A stretch of DNA of 64,000 nucleotides from Spirochaeta thermophila DSM 6192 (GTDB taxonomy: Bacteria; Spirochaetota; Spirochaetia; Winmispirales; Winmispiraceae). The stretch lies in assembly GCF_000147075.1 (NCBI RefSeq), contig NC_014484.1:2001501-2065500 (forward strand), given 5' to 3'. The notes under the pieces are model-generated. The model searched no databases and was not told the origin of the DNA. It was given only the letters and a program-made list of their open reading frames with translations. The translations under genes were made by a program, and so were the position numbers. Below, piece after piece: positions 18,198 through 26,989 of the stretch. Within the stretch, counting starts at the first letter, position 1. Every line of letters starts with the position of its first letter.

Positions 18198-18226
18198 ACT
18201 ATAGCGGGCCTGCACGCCCTTGCCAA
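18198..18226 (-). promoter_or_regulatory. Promoter of icd
   Basis: Minus-strand TTGGCA (18226-18221), 17-nt spacer, TATAGT (18203-18198). Its -35 box occupies the same bases as the -35 box of the divergent TPR-gene promoter. Confidence 0.75.
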
Positions 18227-18249
18227 CCCCTCGACTTACACTATAAGAT
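18220..18249 (+). promoter_or_regulatory. Promoter of the TPR-lytic transglycosylase unit, predicted leaderless
   Basis: TTGCCA (18220-18225), 18-nt spacer and TAAGAT (18244-18249), or TATAAG two bases earlier with a 16-nt spacer. Six bases (CGACCC) then separate TAAGAT from the GTG start at 18256; there is no Shine-Dalgarno. Confidence 0.65.
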
Positions 18250-18255
18250 CGACCC

Positions 18256-19314
18256 GTGAGCAGCACCGTCCGTACCACGCTCATCCTCCTCACCGTCGTC
18301 GTCCTCTCCCTGTCCTTTTTCTTCGTGCCCTCACCCCCATGGGTGGACGGGTATCTCCTTCCGGAACGACCTCCCGAACGGACACACATCGCCCGACTTC
18401 TCTCGTTGATCCCCGAGAGTTCACCCGAGACGAGACTCATCGCGGTCAAGGAGATAGCGGGTTTTCTCGCACAGGAAGGACTCTGGACGAAACGGGCCGC
18501 CTTCCTCTCCGGCCTCGCTTCCCGGACCCCCGATTCGCCTCTCACCGCCTACTACCTCTACCTCCTCGCCCGTCAGTACCAACGGGAGGGTGCCGAGCCT
18601 CTCGCCCTCCTCTACTACCGGAGGATCCTCGAGGGATATCCCGACCTGCTCATCGAAGGGGTGCCCCTCCACTTCCTCTGTCTCAGGGAGCTGGCCGACA
18701 AGGAGGAAGATCCGTACACCAGGATCCGCTACTACAACCTCCTCATCCAACGATACGCATCCCGGATCGATGCAGGCGTGGCCTACTACTTCCTTGCCAA
18801 GGCCTACGAACAGGCCGGGATGTGGGACGACGCCATCCGTACCTATCGGCTCTTCCTCAACTATCCCGCCACCAGCATCCCAGGGGAACCCGAGGCCTAC
18901 CTCAAGGTTCAGGAACTCCTTGCCTTCCACGATTCGCCCAAGAACTGGCTCTTCGACGATCTCGAGAGCCTGTTCGACGCCGTCACGTACGCCATCCGCA
19001 CCAGGAACGCCGCCCTCCTCTCGCGGTATCGGGCGAAGGTCAACTTCTTCTCCATCTCGTGGGAGCAGGAGCGGACCGCCAAGAACGCCCAGGTGATCTT
19101 CGACTTCACCCCCTTCTTCTCCGGAACCAGGGTCCGCTATGCGAGCGAACTCGATCCTTCCTCCACCCCGAGCGAGGCCTACCTGAGGACCTGGGGGTGG
19201 TCGTACAGGATAAACGTCTGGTATCTCTACTTCAGGCGGGTGAACTATCCTTTCGATCCCGACATCGACGGAAAGTGGGAATGGGCCGGTATCTATTTCG
19301 GCGAGAAGTTCTAG
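18256..19314 (+). CDS. Exported TPR-type protein, first gene of an envelope unit
   Basis: 352 residues from a GTG. An N-terminal hydrophobic signal or anchor (TLILLTVVVLSLSFFFV) is followed by helical repeats with TPR spacing between residues about 90 and 220 (ARQYQREGAEPLALLYYRRILEGYP; YFLAKAYEQAGMWDDAIRTYRLFL). The C-terminal 130 residues contain aromatic beta-type sequence (VIFDFTPFFSGTRVRY; WYLYFRRVNYPFDPD). It overlaps the lytic transglycosylase start by 34 nt, suggesting a joint role at the cell wall. The precise function is unknown. Confidence 0.85.
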   Translation: MSSTVRTTLILLTVVVLSLSFFFVPSPPWVDGYLLPERPPERTHIARLLSLIPESSPETRLIAVKEIAGFLAQEGLWTKRAAFLSGLASRTPDSPLTAYYLYLLARQYQREGAEPLALLYYRRILEGYPDLLIEGVPLHFLCLRELADKEEDPYTRIRYYNLLIQRYASRIDAGVAYYFLAKAYEQAGMWDDAIRTYRLFLNYPATSIPGEPEAYLKVQELLAFHDSPKNWLFDDLESLFDAVTYAIRTRNAALLSRYRAKVNFFSISWEQERTAKNAQVIFDFTPFFSGTRVRYASELDPSSTPSEAYLRTWGWSYRINVWYLYFRRVNYPFDPDIDGKWEWAGIYFGEKF

Positions 19315-20555
19315 TCTGCATCCTCATTTCGGCGGCCCTCCTCCCGGGGGATGAGGCGCCGTCACGCCCCCTCCGCACCGGACCGGCTGAGGTTCCTTCC
19401 TGGTCACACCACGCAGGTCCTCGGGGATACACCCTCCGGGTGCCCCCCCACCCGCTCATCGAGGCCGAACGGAAGCGGCTCCTTTCGAAAGAAGGAATCA
19501 CATGGCTCGCCCGCAGCCTCGAGCGTGCGAGGCCCTTCTGGCACTTCATCTCCCTCAGCATCATGGAAGCGGGACTCCCCTGGGAACTCGTCTACCTTCC
19601 GGTGGTGGAGTCGGCCTACAACGTACACGCGGTCTCCCGCTCGGGCGCCGTGGGGCTCTGGCAGTTCATGGAGAACTCCATGCACCCCTGGCTCACGAAG
19701 AACGAGTGGATCGATGAGCGGCGTGACTTCGTCCTCTCCACCCGGGCGGCCCTCGAAAAACTCTCCTACAACTACTCCGTCCTGGGAGACTGGCTCCTCG
19801 CCCTCGCCGCCTACAACTGCGGCCTCAACCGCATGCTCTCCATCATACACCTCACGGGGCTCAAGGATTACTTCGCCCTCGCCGAAGGAGGCCACCTCCC
19901 TCGCCAGACCACACACTACGTGGCCCGCTTCATCGCCGTGGTGGAAACGGCGTCCCAGGCGGCCCGGCACGGGCTCCCCATCTCGTGGGAGGAACCGTGG
20001 GAATGGGAAGGGCTCTCCGTGGACCGACCGGTCTCGCTCCGTCTCCTCTCCGAGCGGACCGGGGTGCCGCTCGACATCCTCGAGGAGGCGAACGCCTCCT
20101 TCCTCCTGGGGATCGCCCCTCCCTCCAGCGTGATCAGGATCCCCCGACACCATGCCACAGCAGTGAGGGAAGCCCTGGAATCGGTCCCCCTGCTGGACAT
20201 CACCCTCCACACCGTACGTACAGGCGACACACTCTCCGCCCTCTCACGGTACTACGGAGTCCCCCTCTCCCTCCTCTACCTCTACAACCCGGACGTCCGT
20301 CCACGCGCCCTCACGCCGGGCATGACCATCATCATCCCCCTCGTCTCCCCCCGAACCCCTCCACCCCCTGCCACCCTCCCCGCCTCCCTCAGGTGGGAAC
20401 ACCACACGGTCCAGGAGGGCGAATCCCTCTGGCGGATCGCGCGCACCTACGGCTCCACCGTGGAGTGGATCGCCCTCGCGAACGGCCTCTCACCTTCCGC
20501 GGTCATCCATCCGGGAATGCGGCTCAAGATACCCGTGCCCCTGGTCGAGGAATAA
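19281..20555 (+). CDS. Lytic transglycosylase with two LysM domains (MltD-like)
   Basis: 424 residues; cleaves peptidoglycan glycan strands. The signal peptide (MGRYLFRREVLVCILISAALLPG) justifies the ATG at 19281 even though it overlaps the upstream gene. The SLT domain has the catalytic Glu in PVVESAYN, then SRSGAVGLWQFM and AAYNCG. Two LysM repeats follow: HTVRTGDTLSALSRYYG (about residue 313) and HTVQEGESLWRIARTYG (about residue 375), separated by a Pro-rich linker. A much longer open frame upstream is a shadow of the TPR gene. Confidence 0.93.
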   Translation: MGRYLFRREVLVCILISAALLPGDEAPSRPLRTGPAEVPSWSHHAGPRGYTLRVPPHPLIEAERKRLLSKEGITWLARSLERARPFWHFISLSIMEAGLPWELVYLPVVESAYNVHAVSRSGAVGLWQFMENSMHPWLTKNEWIDERRDFVLSTRAALEKLSYNYSVLGDWLLALAAYNCGLNRMLSIIHLTGLKDYFALAEGGHLPRQTTHYVARFIAVVETASQAARHGLPISWEEPWEWEGLSVDRPVSLRLLSERTGVPLDILEEANASFLLGIAPPSSVIRIPRHHATAVREALESVPLLDITLHTVRTGDTLSALSRYYGVPLSLLYLYNPDVRPRALTPGMTIIIPLVSPRTPPPPATLPASLRWEHHTVQEGESLWRIARTYGSTVEWIALANGLSPSAVIHPGMRLKIPVPLVEE

Positions 20556-20558
20556 GAG

Positions 20559-21413
20559 ATGAGGCGCGTCTTCCTCTTCGCAGGCATCCTCCTCTCGCTC
20601 CCCGCCCTCACCCAGGAGGCCCCTCCTGCCATCCACTGGCGGCTGGACTGGGAGGCCCAGACCCTCCAACTCTCCCTCGCCCTCTCCCCCCCTCAGGGCC
20701 GGCTCACCCCCGACGCACCCCACCGCACCCTCCAACACATCCAGACGCTCCTGCCCCTCTCTCTCAGACAGACCCTCTCCACCCTCCGCATCTCCTCCCG
20801 CATCACCGGGGAGGACTTCTTCCGCTCCAACCCCGATCGCCTCCTCTCCCTCCTCGCCCTCCCCGAGACCAAGCACCCCGACCTCATCACCTACAGCCAG
20901 GACCTTTCGCGTATCACCGCCCGCTACACCTTCTCCATACCCCGCGAAATCCTCCCACACCTCCTCCTCCACCACGACCCCGACCCCCTCCCCGAGCGCA
21001 TCGGATGGGTACCCGCCGACACCTTCTCCGGACTCGTCATCGATGCGAAGGGCACCTTCCCCGTATATGGAAAGGAAGGGGAAACCGCCGCACTCACCCC
21101 CTCCCTCTTCCCCCGCCTCTACAGCACCACCGGGGAGCTCGTCCTGAGCGAACGCATGATCCATCCCCAGGTACTCACCCGTTGGGGAGTCGTGGCCTTC
21201 ACCACCTCCTACCGGGAGGAACCCCATCTCGAGCGCATAGGGGCACATCCCCTACGCATCCGGGCGGAAGCCGTCTTCGGCCAGGGGAGGACCGATCTCG
21301 TGATTCCCGAGGAAGCGGTGAGGATGCTCCTCGCCCATCCCGAGAACCGACGCATCCTCACCGAGGGAAGGATCCTCGTCATCTGCGAAAGCGTAGTGCA
21401 AGAAGGGCCATGA
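20559..21413 (+). CDS. Exported protein of unknown function
   Basis: 284 residues, with signal peptide MRRVFLFAGILLSLPALTQ and no lipobox. The segment TFSGLVIDAKGTFPVYGKE, then LFPRLYSTTGELVLSE, resembles the LPP20/FlgT-like pattern of a conserved Asp-Ala followed by P-x-x-x-P-R-hydrophobic-Y, but the match is partial and I would not name the family. It begins 3 nt after the lytic transglycosylase stop and ends inside the convergent M20 gene by 35 nt. Shared operon suggests periplasmic or envelope function. Confidence 0.75.
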   Translation: MRRVFLFAGILLSLPALTQEAPPAIHWRLDWEAQTLQLSLALSPPQGRLTPDAPHRTLQHIQTLLPLSLRQTLSTLRISSRITGEDFFRSNPDRLLSLLALPETKHPDLITYSQDLSRITARYTFSIPREILPHLLLHHDPDPLPERIGWVPADTFSGLVIDAKGTFPVYGKEGETAALTPSLFPRLYSTTGELVLSERMIHPQVLTRWGVVAFTTSYREEPHLERIGAHPLRIRAEAVFGQGRTDLVIPEEAVRMLLAHPENRRILTEGRILVICESVVQEGP

Positions 21414-22647
21414 CCCCCGCGTCCTTCACCATGTGCTCGATGACGCAGTACTCATTGGGCTGGTGAGCGGTCTCGTCCACGGTCGACCACACCACACAGT
21501 CGAACCCCTCGTTCCGAAGGGGAGCGGCCACCGTGCCCCCTCCTATCCCCATGGGACGCGCCTCGACACCGTAGACCTCCTTCACCGCGGCCTTCAGGAC
21601 ATCCACGAGCGGGGCATCCGCAGGCGTGGGCCTCGAGACGATCCGCTGTATCACCTCCACCGAGATCTCCACACCGTAGACCGCCTCCACCTCGCGGCAG
21701 AGGGCCTCGATCGCCCCCATGACCTCGGCAAGGTCCACCTCCGGGAGCACCCGGCAGTCCATGTAGAACACATCCTCGCCCGGCACGGTGTTGATGTTGG
21801 GCACGTTGGGGTCCTTACGGGAAGGCACGAAGGTGGAACAGGGAGGCACGAACAGATCGTTCCGCCGGGGGAACCGCTCATCGAGGCGGGAGAGCCTCAC
21901 CACCAGATCCGAAGCCGCCACAAAGGCGTTCTTCCCCAGATCGGGCCTCGAGGCATGGCACTGGCGCCCCCGTGTGGTGAACTTGAGCCACAGGAGCTGC
22001 TTCTCCGCCACCTCGATCATGGAGCCGTCGGGGAGCCCCCCGTCCGGCACCAGGAACACGTCCCCCTCCTTGAAGAGACTCCTGTGGGAGGTCACGAGCG
22101 CCTGGATACCGTAGCGGTTGCCGAACTCCTCGTCCGCCACGAAGAGGAGCTTCAGGGGCCTCTCGGGCGCAAGGCCGAGGGCCACCAGGGCACGCGCCGC
22201 GAAGATCGAACTCGTCATCGACTGCTGGTTGTCCTCGGTTCCCCGTCCGTAGATACGCCCGTCCTTTACCACCGCGGTGAACGGATCCCCGTTCCACAGT
22301 GCGACTTCGCCCGGCGGCACCACGTCAAGGTGCGTCATGATCCAGAAGGCAGGTCCGTTCCTGTCGTGCCAGAGTTCCACCAGGATCGAAGGCCTGGAAC
22401 CGCGCTCGGCCCGCTCGTCAGGCACCTCCACCACCGAGAGGGATGCCGCCACCCCCTTCTCGCGCGCCTCGCGCAGGAGATGGGCCTCCAGCCACTCGAC
22501 GAGGGCCTGGGCCTTCTCCCACTCTCCTCGACCACCCACCTCGGGCGAGAGGGCGGGGTGAGAGGTGAGCAGCCGCTGAAGCTCGACCATCTCCTCGGTG
22601 TGGGCCTCCATGTAGGAAAGCACTCTCTTGCTCGTATCCTCGTGCAT
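21379..22647 (-). CDS. M20-family metallopeptidase / deacylase
   Basis: 422 residues. The dinuclear zinc site is visible: THLDVV (His), YGRGTEDNQQS (bridging Asp), VADEEFGN (catalytic and ligand Glu pair), and a late His in DETAHQPNEY. The dimerisation lid lies about residues 215-330 (QLLWLKFTTRGRQCHASRP). Members cleave dipeptides or N-acyl amino acids; the substrate here cannot be assigned between dipeptidase and DapE/ArgE types. ATG at 22647 has AAGGAG upstream and lies 1 nt after the yigZ stop. The 3' end overlaps the convergent gene by 35 nt. Confidence 0.9.
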   Translation of the reverse strand: MHEDTSKRVLSYMEAHTEEMVELQRLLTSHPALSPEVGGRGEWEKAQALVEWLEAHLLREAREKGVAASLSVVEVPDERAERGSRPSILVELWHDRNGPAFWIMTHLDVVPPGEVALWNGDPFTAVVKDGRIYGRGTEDNQQSMTSSIFAARALVALGLAPERPLKLLFVADEEFGNRYGIQALVTSHRSLFKEGDVFLVPDGGLPDGSMIEVAEKQLLWLKFTTRGRQCHASRPDLGKNAFVAASDLVVRLSRLDERFPRRNDLFVPPCSTFVPSRKDPNVPNINTVPGEDVFYMDCRVLPEVDLAEVMGAIEALCREVEAVYGVEISVEVIQRIVSRPTPADAPLVDVLKAAVKEVYGVEARPMGIGGGTVAAPLRNEGFDCVVWSTVDETAHQPNEYCVIEHMVKDAGVMALLALRFRR

Positions 22648-22648
22648 G

Positions 22649-23266
22649 TCACGCTCCTTCCTCTTCCAGAATGTCGACGTCGCTCCCCGATCCGAGATCC
22701 CGAAGCCCCTTCGAGAAGCCCTCGAGGCACCGCAGGGGGAGACGACACGTGAGCGAGACCTCGGAAGTGAACTCCTGCTCGAGCACCGTCACCTCGTACT
22801 CCTCGAGCAAGGGCCCCAATCGTGAGAACAGAGGATAGGGAACCACGAGCCGGATCCGCGCCATGGGGACGAAGGGCCGCACGGGGAGACGGTCGAGGGC
22901 CCTGCGGGCCGCTTCAGCATAGGCATGGACGAGCCCGCCCGTACCGAGCTTCACGCCGCCGAAGTAGCGGACCACCGTGACCACCACGTTCCAGAGCCTC
23001 CTCCCCCTGATGAGGGCCATGACGGGTCTCGCAGCCGTACCGTGAGGCTCGCCGTCGTCGCTCATCCCCTGGACCTCCGAACGCGGACTTCCCACCACAT
23101 AGGCGTAGACCACGTGTGTGGCATCACTCCACTCCCTCCGTCTCCCCTCGATGACATCCCGTGCCTCTGCGACCGAAAAAGCCGGCACCGCATGGGCGAT
23201 GAAGCGGGAACGCCGCATCTCCAACTCAGCCCTCGCCTCTCCTGCAGGAACGAGGAACTCGGACAT
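22649..23266 (-). CDS. yigZ: IMPACT/YigZ family protein
   Basis: 205 residues. The UPF0029 N-terminal domain carries the signature SDDGEPHGTAARP and the YFGGVKLGTGGLVHAYAEAA segment (about residues 70-125); the C-terminal ferredoxin-like domain follows. In eukaryotes IMPACT binds GCN1; the bacterial role is unclear, probably ribosome or translation related. The ATG has no Shine-Dalgarno and lies 6 nt after a -10 box. It is co-directional with the M20 gene. Confidence 0.92.
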   Translation of the reverse strand: MSEFLVPAGEARAELEMRRSRFIAHAVPAFSVAEARDVIEGRRREWSDATHVVYAYVVGSPRSEVQGMSDDGEPHGTAARPVMALIRGRRLWNVVVTVVRYFGGVKLGTGGLVHAYAEAARRALDRLPVRPFVPMARIRLVVPYPLFSRLGPLLEEYEVTVLEQEFTSEVSLTCRLPLRCLEGFSKGLRDLGSGSDVDILEEEGA

Positions 23267-23272
23267 GGCACA

Positions 23273-23301
23273 AGAGTACCGGATACGCTCCGATGTGGCA
23301 A
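23273..23301 (-). promoter_or_regulatory. Promoter of yigZ, predicted leaderless
   Basis: Minus-strand TTGCCA (23301-23296), 17-nt spacer, TACTCT (23278-23273), then TGTGCC and the ATG. It fills the short gap after the AraR-like gene, separating yigZ from the sugar operon. Confidence 0.65.
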
Positions 23302-23304
23302 CGC

Positions 23305-24420
23305 CTATCGGGAGGGAGATCCCATGGACTCGCGCTCCACGATCCCGGGCACCAGCTTCACCACCCTCGGGGAACGATCCCCGGAATCGATGGCCTCGAA
23401 GAGGAGGTCGGCGGCCTTCCTTCCCAGCTCTTCCTTGGGATGGACGAGCGAGGTGAGAGGTATCTCGGCGTAGTGGGCGTACTCCGAATCGTCGAACCCC
23501 AGGATGGAGACATCTCCGGGCACCGACAACCCCGCCTTCCTGATCTCCTGCAACCCCTGAATCGCACAGAGATCGTTGTAGAAGAAGAGGGCGGTGGGCC
23601 GTCGTTCAGGAGGGAGGGAGAGGAACGCCGCCACCAGCTTACGGGCGGGATCCATCCCCGGTTGGTCCTCCGCTTCGGTGAACCCCCACACCCACTCCTC
23701 CCGGAGTTCACCCCCTCGGGAACGGACCACCTCGCGGAACCCCTGGAGGCGGAGGACACCCGGCACCACGTCCTTCTTGTAGACGATTCCCACCCTCCTG
23801 TGCCCCCAGTTCATGAGGTAAGAGGCGGCGAGCCTTCCCCCTTCCACATCGTCGGGTGTTACGAAGGAGAAGGGGAGATCCTCGTAGTAGCAATCCATGA
23901 ACACCACGGGAATCGAGAGCCTCTCCAGGGCCGAGAGGAGCCGGGTGTTCGACTTGAGGTGCGCGCTCATCGCAGGTTCTATGATGAGTCCCTCGATCCC
24001 CCGCTGGAGCATGTTCTGGAGGAGATGCCACTCCTTCTCCGTATCGCCTCCGGAGTTCCCCAGGATGAGGCTGTAGCGCCTCTCGTAGGCGCAGTCCTCT
24101 ATACCCTGCAGGATGGAAGGGTAGATGTACTTCTTGGTGAGGGGGGTGATCACCCCCACGAGATAGGGCTTCTTCTCGCTCCCCCGCCGTTTCCCCTTGT
24201 AGAACGTGCCCTTACCCTGGATACGATAGACGACTCCCTCCTGGACCAGGAGGTCGATGGCCTGGCGCACCGTGTTCCTGCTCACCCCATAGGTCTGGAT
24301 GAGAGTGGGCTCGGAGGGGATCCTGTCCCCCTCCTTGAGCCCTTCCTTTTCTATGTTGTGCATCAGGATGTCGTAGAGCTGACGGTACTTGGGTATGTGG
24401 AGATCGTCTCGAATGTGCAT
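23305..24420 (-). CDS. AraR-type transcriptional regulator (GntR DNA-binding head, LacI-like sugar-binding body)
   Basis: 371 residues. Residues 8-75 are a GntR winged helix (KYRQLYDILMHNIEKEGLKEGDRIPSEPTL; YGVSRNTVRQAIDLLV; YRIQGKGTFY). From about 85 on, a periplasmic-binding-like fold (LVGVITPLTKKYIYPSILQGIE; FMDCYYEDLPFSFVTPDD; ILGFDDSEYAHY) binds the inducing sugar. This hybrid is the AraR architecture, usually a repressor relieved by a pentose. It closes the operon with GH43 and the ABC transporter, and an AraR-like operator sits at the operon promoter, so autoregulation through the operon is likely. ATG at 24420 has GAGG upstream. Confidence 0.92.
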   Translation of the reverse strand: MHIRDDLHIPKYRQLYDILMHNIEKEGLKEGDRIPSEPTLIQTYGVSRNTVRQAIDLLVQEGVVYRIQGKGTFYKGKRRGSEKKPYLVGVITPLTKKYIYPSILQGIEDCAYERRYSLILGNSGGDTEKEWHLLQNMLQRGIEGLIIEPAMSAHLKSNTRLLSALERLSIPVVFMDCYYEDLPFSFVTPDDVEGGRLAASYLMNWGHRRVGIVYKKDVVPGVLRLQGFREVVRSRGGELREEWVWGFTEAEDQPGMDPARKLVAAFLSLPPERRPTALFFYNDLCAIQGLQEIRKAGLSVPGDVSILGFDDSEYAHYAEIPLTSLVHPKEELGRKAADLLFEAIDSGDRSPRVVKLVPGIVERESMGSPSR

Positions 24421-24429
24421 GTCTGCCTC

Positions 24430-24465
24430 GCATACGGAAGTCTTATCTTATGACCTCCAGTATGC
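24430..24465 (-). other. Intercistronic hairpin before the regulator gene
   Basis: Inverted repeat GCATACGGAAGTC (24430-24442) against GACCTCCAGTATGC (24452-24465) with one bulged base, one G-U pair and a 9-nt loop. It fills the gap between the GH43 stop and the regulator ribosome site, so it could shield the upstream mRNA from exonucleases or dampen regulator translation. Confidence 0.5.
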
Positions 24466-24476
24466 CGCAAAAAAGA

Positions 24477-26123
24477 CTATCCGTCCAGCGCTTCATAAAG
24501 AAAGTAATCGAAGTCCGCCCACACCCCCGTCCCCCTGAGGTCCTGGCATGCGATCCCCACGAACATGCCCGTGAAGCCCAGCGGTACCACGTAGTCGTCA
24601 GAGAGCTTCCACGAGGGGAGCACAGGTCCAATCTCCTTCCACTCCACTCCGTCGATCGAGTAGGAGAAGCGGACGTCGTAGAGATCCATCTCGACCCTGA
24701 GGAAGACCGGCCCCTCATCGGGGAGCACCACCTCGTCGTCTCCCAAGGGCATGGAGAGGATGCCCCTATCGTAGACCAGGATCCCCAAGACTCTCCGTCC
24801 CCCGTCGTCCGCAGAGATGTGGAGATAGTACTGGTTCGACTCGTCGTAGCGTACGAGGAGGCCCGCCATGTGCTGAAAGCTCGTCGGCGAGAACTCCACG
24901 GCCGTCTGGGCCCGCCATCTGAAGTGTTCCACCCTCCGGGCCAGGAGGCTCTGGTCGAACTCCGAGAGGATCGACTCGCGTCCGTAGAGGCGCACGAAAC
25001 CCGGCCGCTCGGTGAGCGAGTACTTCCCCTCAAGCGGCATCCTGAGGAACTGGTACTCGGGCCTCAAGCCCGGGCCGTCGAAATCGTCCTTGAACACGGC
25101 CCCACCCCGCTTCTCCACAGGATCACCGGGCAGGCGCACCTCGGTCTGCGGATGGGGGCCTCCCTCCACGTGGGGCCAGTCATCCTCGCCCCATCGCACC
25201 GCCTGGAGGGCCGTCTCCCTCCCGAGCGGGCAGTAGAGGGTTCCCGGAAGGGGCCTGCCGCACAGGTGGACGAGTACCCACAGGTCGTCGGTGTAGGGAC
25301 ACATGCTCGCGTGTCCCGCCTTCTGGAGACCCTCGGCAAGGTACGGGCGGACGTCCCCTCCATACTCCACCGCCCGATCGAACCCCTCCCTGTCCCTCAC
25401 GCTCGTGAGGATGGGATTCTCCGGGTGCACCTCGTACGGGCCGGTGATGCTCCTCGATCGCGCACACGTGACCGCATGGGCATAGGTGGTCCCGCCCTCC
25501 GCGACGATGAGGTAGTACCAGCCGTTCCGCTTGTAGAGGTGCGGCCCTTCCGTGAGGCCGATGGAAGTGCCGGTGAAGATCTTGTACACCGGCCCCACGA
25601 GGCGCTTGGCCCCGGGATCGTACTCCTGGAGGAGGATCCCCGAGAAGTGGTTGTGTCCCGCACGGTAGTCCCACTCCATGTTGAGGAGCCACTTTTTCCC
25701 ATCGTCGTCGTGGAAGAGCGAAGGATCGAACCCGCTCGAATTGAGGTAGACCGGCTCGCTCCACGGACCTCTCACGTCTTCGGCCATGGTGAGGAAGTTG
25801 TGCACATCCTTGGGCCCCTCGGAGTTCCCCCGATCGGTCCAGGTGCGCACGATCGAGAAGATGAGGTAGAACCGCTCGCCGTCGTGGCTCAGGCACGGGG
25901 CCCACACCCCCGCCGAGGCCCGCACCCCCTGGAGGGGGAGCGCCCCCGGGTCGTCCAGGGGGCGGCTCACGAGCTCCCAGTTCACCAGATCCCTGCTGTG
26001 GTGGATCTGGACACCAGGAAACCACTCGAAGGTGGACGTGGCGATGTAGTAGTCGTCTCCCACACGCACGATGGAAGGATCGGGATTGAAGCCGGGGAGA
26101 ATCGGATTCCGTATGGTCCGCAT
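24477..26123 (-). CDS. Glycoside hydrolase family 43 beta-xylosidase (XynB-like)
   Basis: 548 residues, cytoplasmic (no signal peptide). The five-bladed propeller opens with NPILPGFNPDPSIVRVGDDYY carrying the catalytic base Asp; SGFDPSLFHDDDGK holds the pKa-modulating Asp and LTEGPHLYKRNGWYY the acid Glu. The C-terminal 200 residues form the DUF1349-like beta-sandwich typical of GH43 subfamily 11 enzymes (FRWRAQTAVEFSPTSFQHMAGLLVRYD). It cleaves xylose or arabinose units from short imported oligosaccharides. It lies 2 nt after the second permease gene. Confidence 0.93.
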   Translation of the reverse strand: MRTIRNPILPGFNPDPSIVRVGDDYYIATSTFEWFPGVQIHHSRDLVNWELVSRPLDDPGALPLQGVRASAGVWAPCLSHDGERFYLIFSIVRTWTDRGNSEGPKDVHNFLTMAEDVRGPWSEPVYLNSSGFDPSLFHDDDGKKWLLNMEWDYRAGHNHFSGILLQEYDPGAKRLVGPVYKIFTGTSIGLTEGPHLYKRNGWYYLIVAEGGTTYAHAVTCARSRSITGPYEVHPENPILTSVRDREGFDRAVEYGGDVRPYLAEGLQKAGHASMCPYTDDLWVLVHLCGRPLPGTLYCPLGRETALQAVRWGEDDWPHVEGGPHPQTEVRLPGDPVEKRGGAVFKDDFDGPGLRPEYQFLRMPLEGKYSLTERPGFVRLYGRESILSEFDQSLLARRVEHFRWRAQTAVEFSPTSFQHMAGLLVRYDESNQYYLHISADDGGRRVLGILVYDRGILSMPLGDDEVVLPDEGPVFLRVEMDLYDVRFSYSIDGVEWKEIGPVLPSWKLSDDYVVPLGFTGMFVGIACQDLRGTGVWADFDYFLYEALDG

Positions 26124-26125
26124 GC

Positions 26126-26989
26126 CTACTCCTTGAGTGCGCCGAGGCTGATGCCCTCGATGATGAACCTCGAGGCGATCGAGTACACGATGAGGATGGG
26201 CAGCAGGGAAAGGGCGATCGCCAGGTAGAGCATACCGAAGTCGGTCTTGTAGGTACTGGTATTGAGCTGTCCGATGATGATGGGCACCGTGAACTTCTCA
26301 TTCGAAAAGAGCACGACGAGGGGGAGCAGGTAGTTGTTCCAGTTCCCCACGAAGGCGAAGATCCCCATGGTGGCGAGCCCCGGGGTCAGGAGCGGAAGCC
26401 CCAACCAGTGGAAGATCCGCAACTCCCCTGCACCCTCGATGCGGGCCGCCTGGAGCATCTCCTGATCGATGATCGAGGAGGCGTACTGGCGCAGGAAGAA
26501 GACCGCGAAGGCGTTCGCCCCTCCCGGCAGGATGAGGGCCCAGAAGGTGTCGAGCATGTGGTACGCACTCAGGAGCTGGAAGTAGCCTATGATACCCAGC
26601 TGCGCGGGCACCATGATCACCCCCAGGACCACGGCGAACAGGAACCGTTTTGCCGGGAAGTTGTAGAAGGCGAACCCGAACCCCGCGAGGGCGGCCACGT
26701 AGAGGCCGAGGAGGGTGGCGGACGTCGCCACGAAGAAGCTGTTCCTCAGTCCCCGAAAAATGTTGAGATTCTCACCCTTCCCTTTGCCCCACAGGGTGAT
26801 GAAGTTCTTTCCCAGGGAACTCCCGGGGAGGAGACTCAGGCCCTGATTGATCTCCATGCTCGAACGCGTGGCGTTCACGAACGTGATGTAGAAGGGAAGG
26901 AGACAGATCACCGCGAGGATGATGAGGAACAAGTAGACCACCACCCGCTGGATGAGTATCCGTGTTGAATAGGATTCCATTCCGATCAT
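26126..26989 (-). CDS. Sugar ABC transporter permease (MalG type)
   Basis: 287 residues with six predicted membrane segments. The cytoplasmic EAA loop that contacts the ATPase reads QEMLQAARIEGAGELRIFHWLGLPLLTPGL. ATG at 26989 overlaps the first permease stop (ATGA) and has AGGAGG upstream. It belongs to the CUT1 family, which imports oligosaccharides. No ATPase gene occurs in the operon, so a shared MsmX-type ATPase encoded elsewhere is expected. Confidence 0.94.
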   Translation of the reverse strand: MIGMESYSTRILIQRVVVYLFLIILAVICLLPFYITFVNATRSSMEINQGLSLLPGSSLGKNFITLWGKGKGENLNIFRGLRNSFFVATSATLLGLYVAALAGFGFAFYNFPAKRFLFAVVLGVIMVPAQLGIIGYFQLLSAYHMLDTFWALILPGGANAFAVFFLRQYASSIIDQEMLQAARIEGAGELRIFHWLGLPLLTPGLATMGIFAFVGNWNNYLLPLVVLFSNEKFTVPIIIGQLNTSTYKTDFGMLYLAIALSLLPILIVYSIASRFIIEGISLGALKE

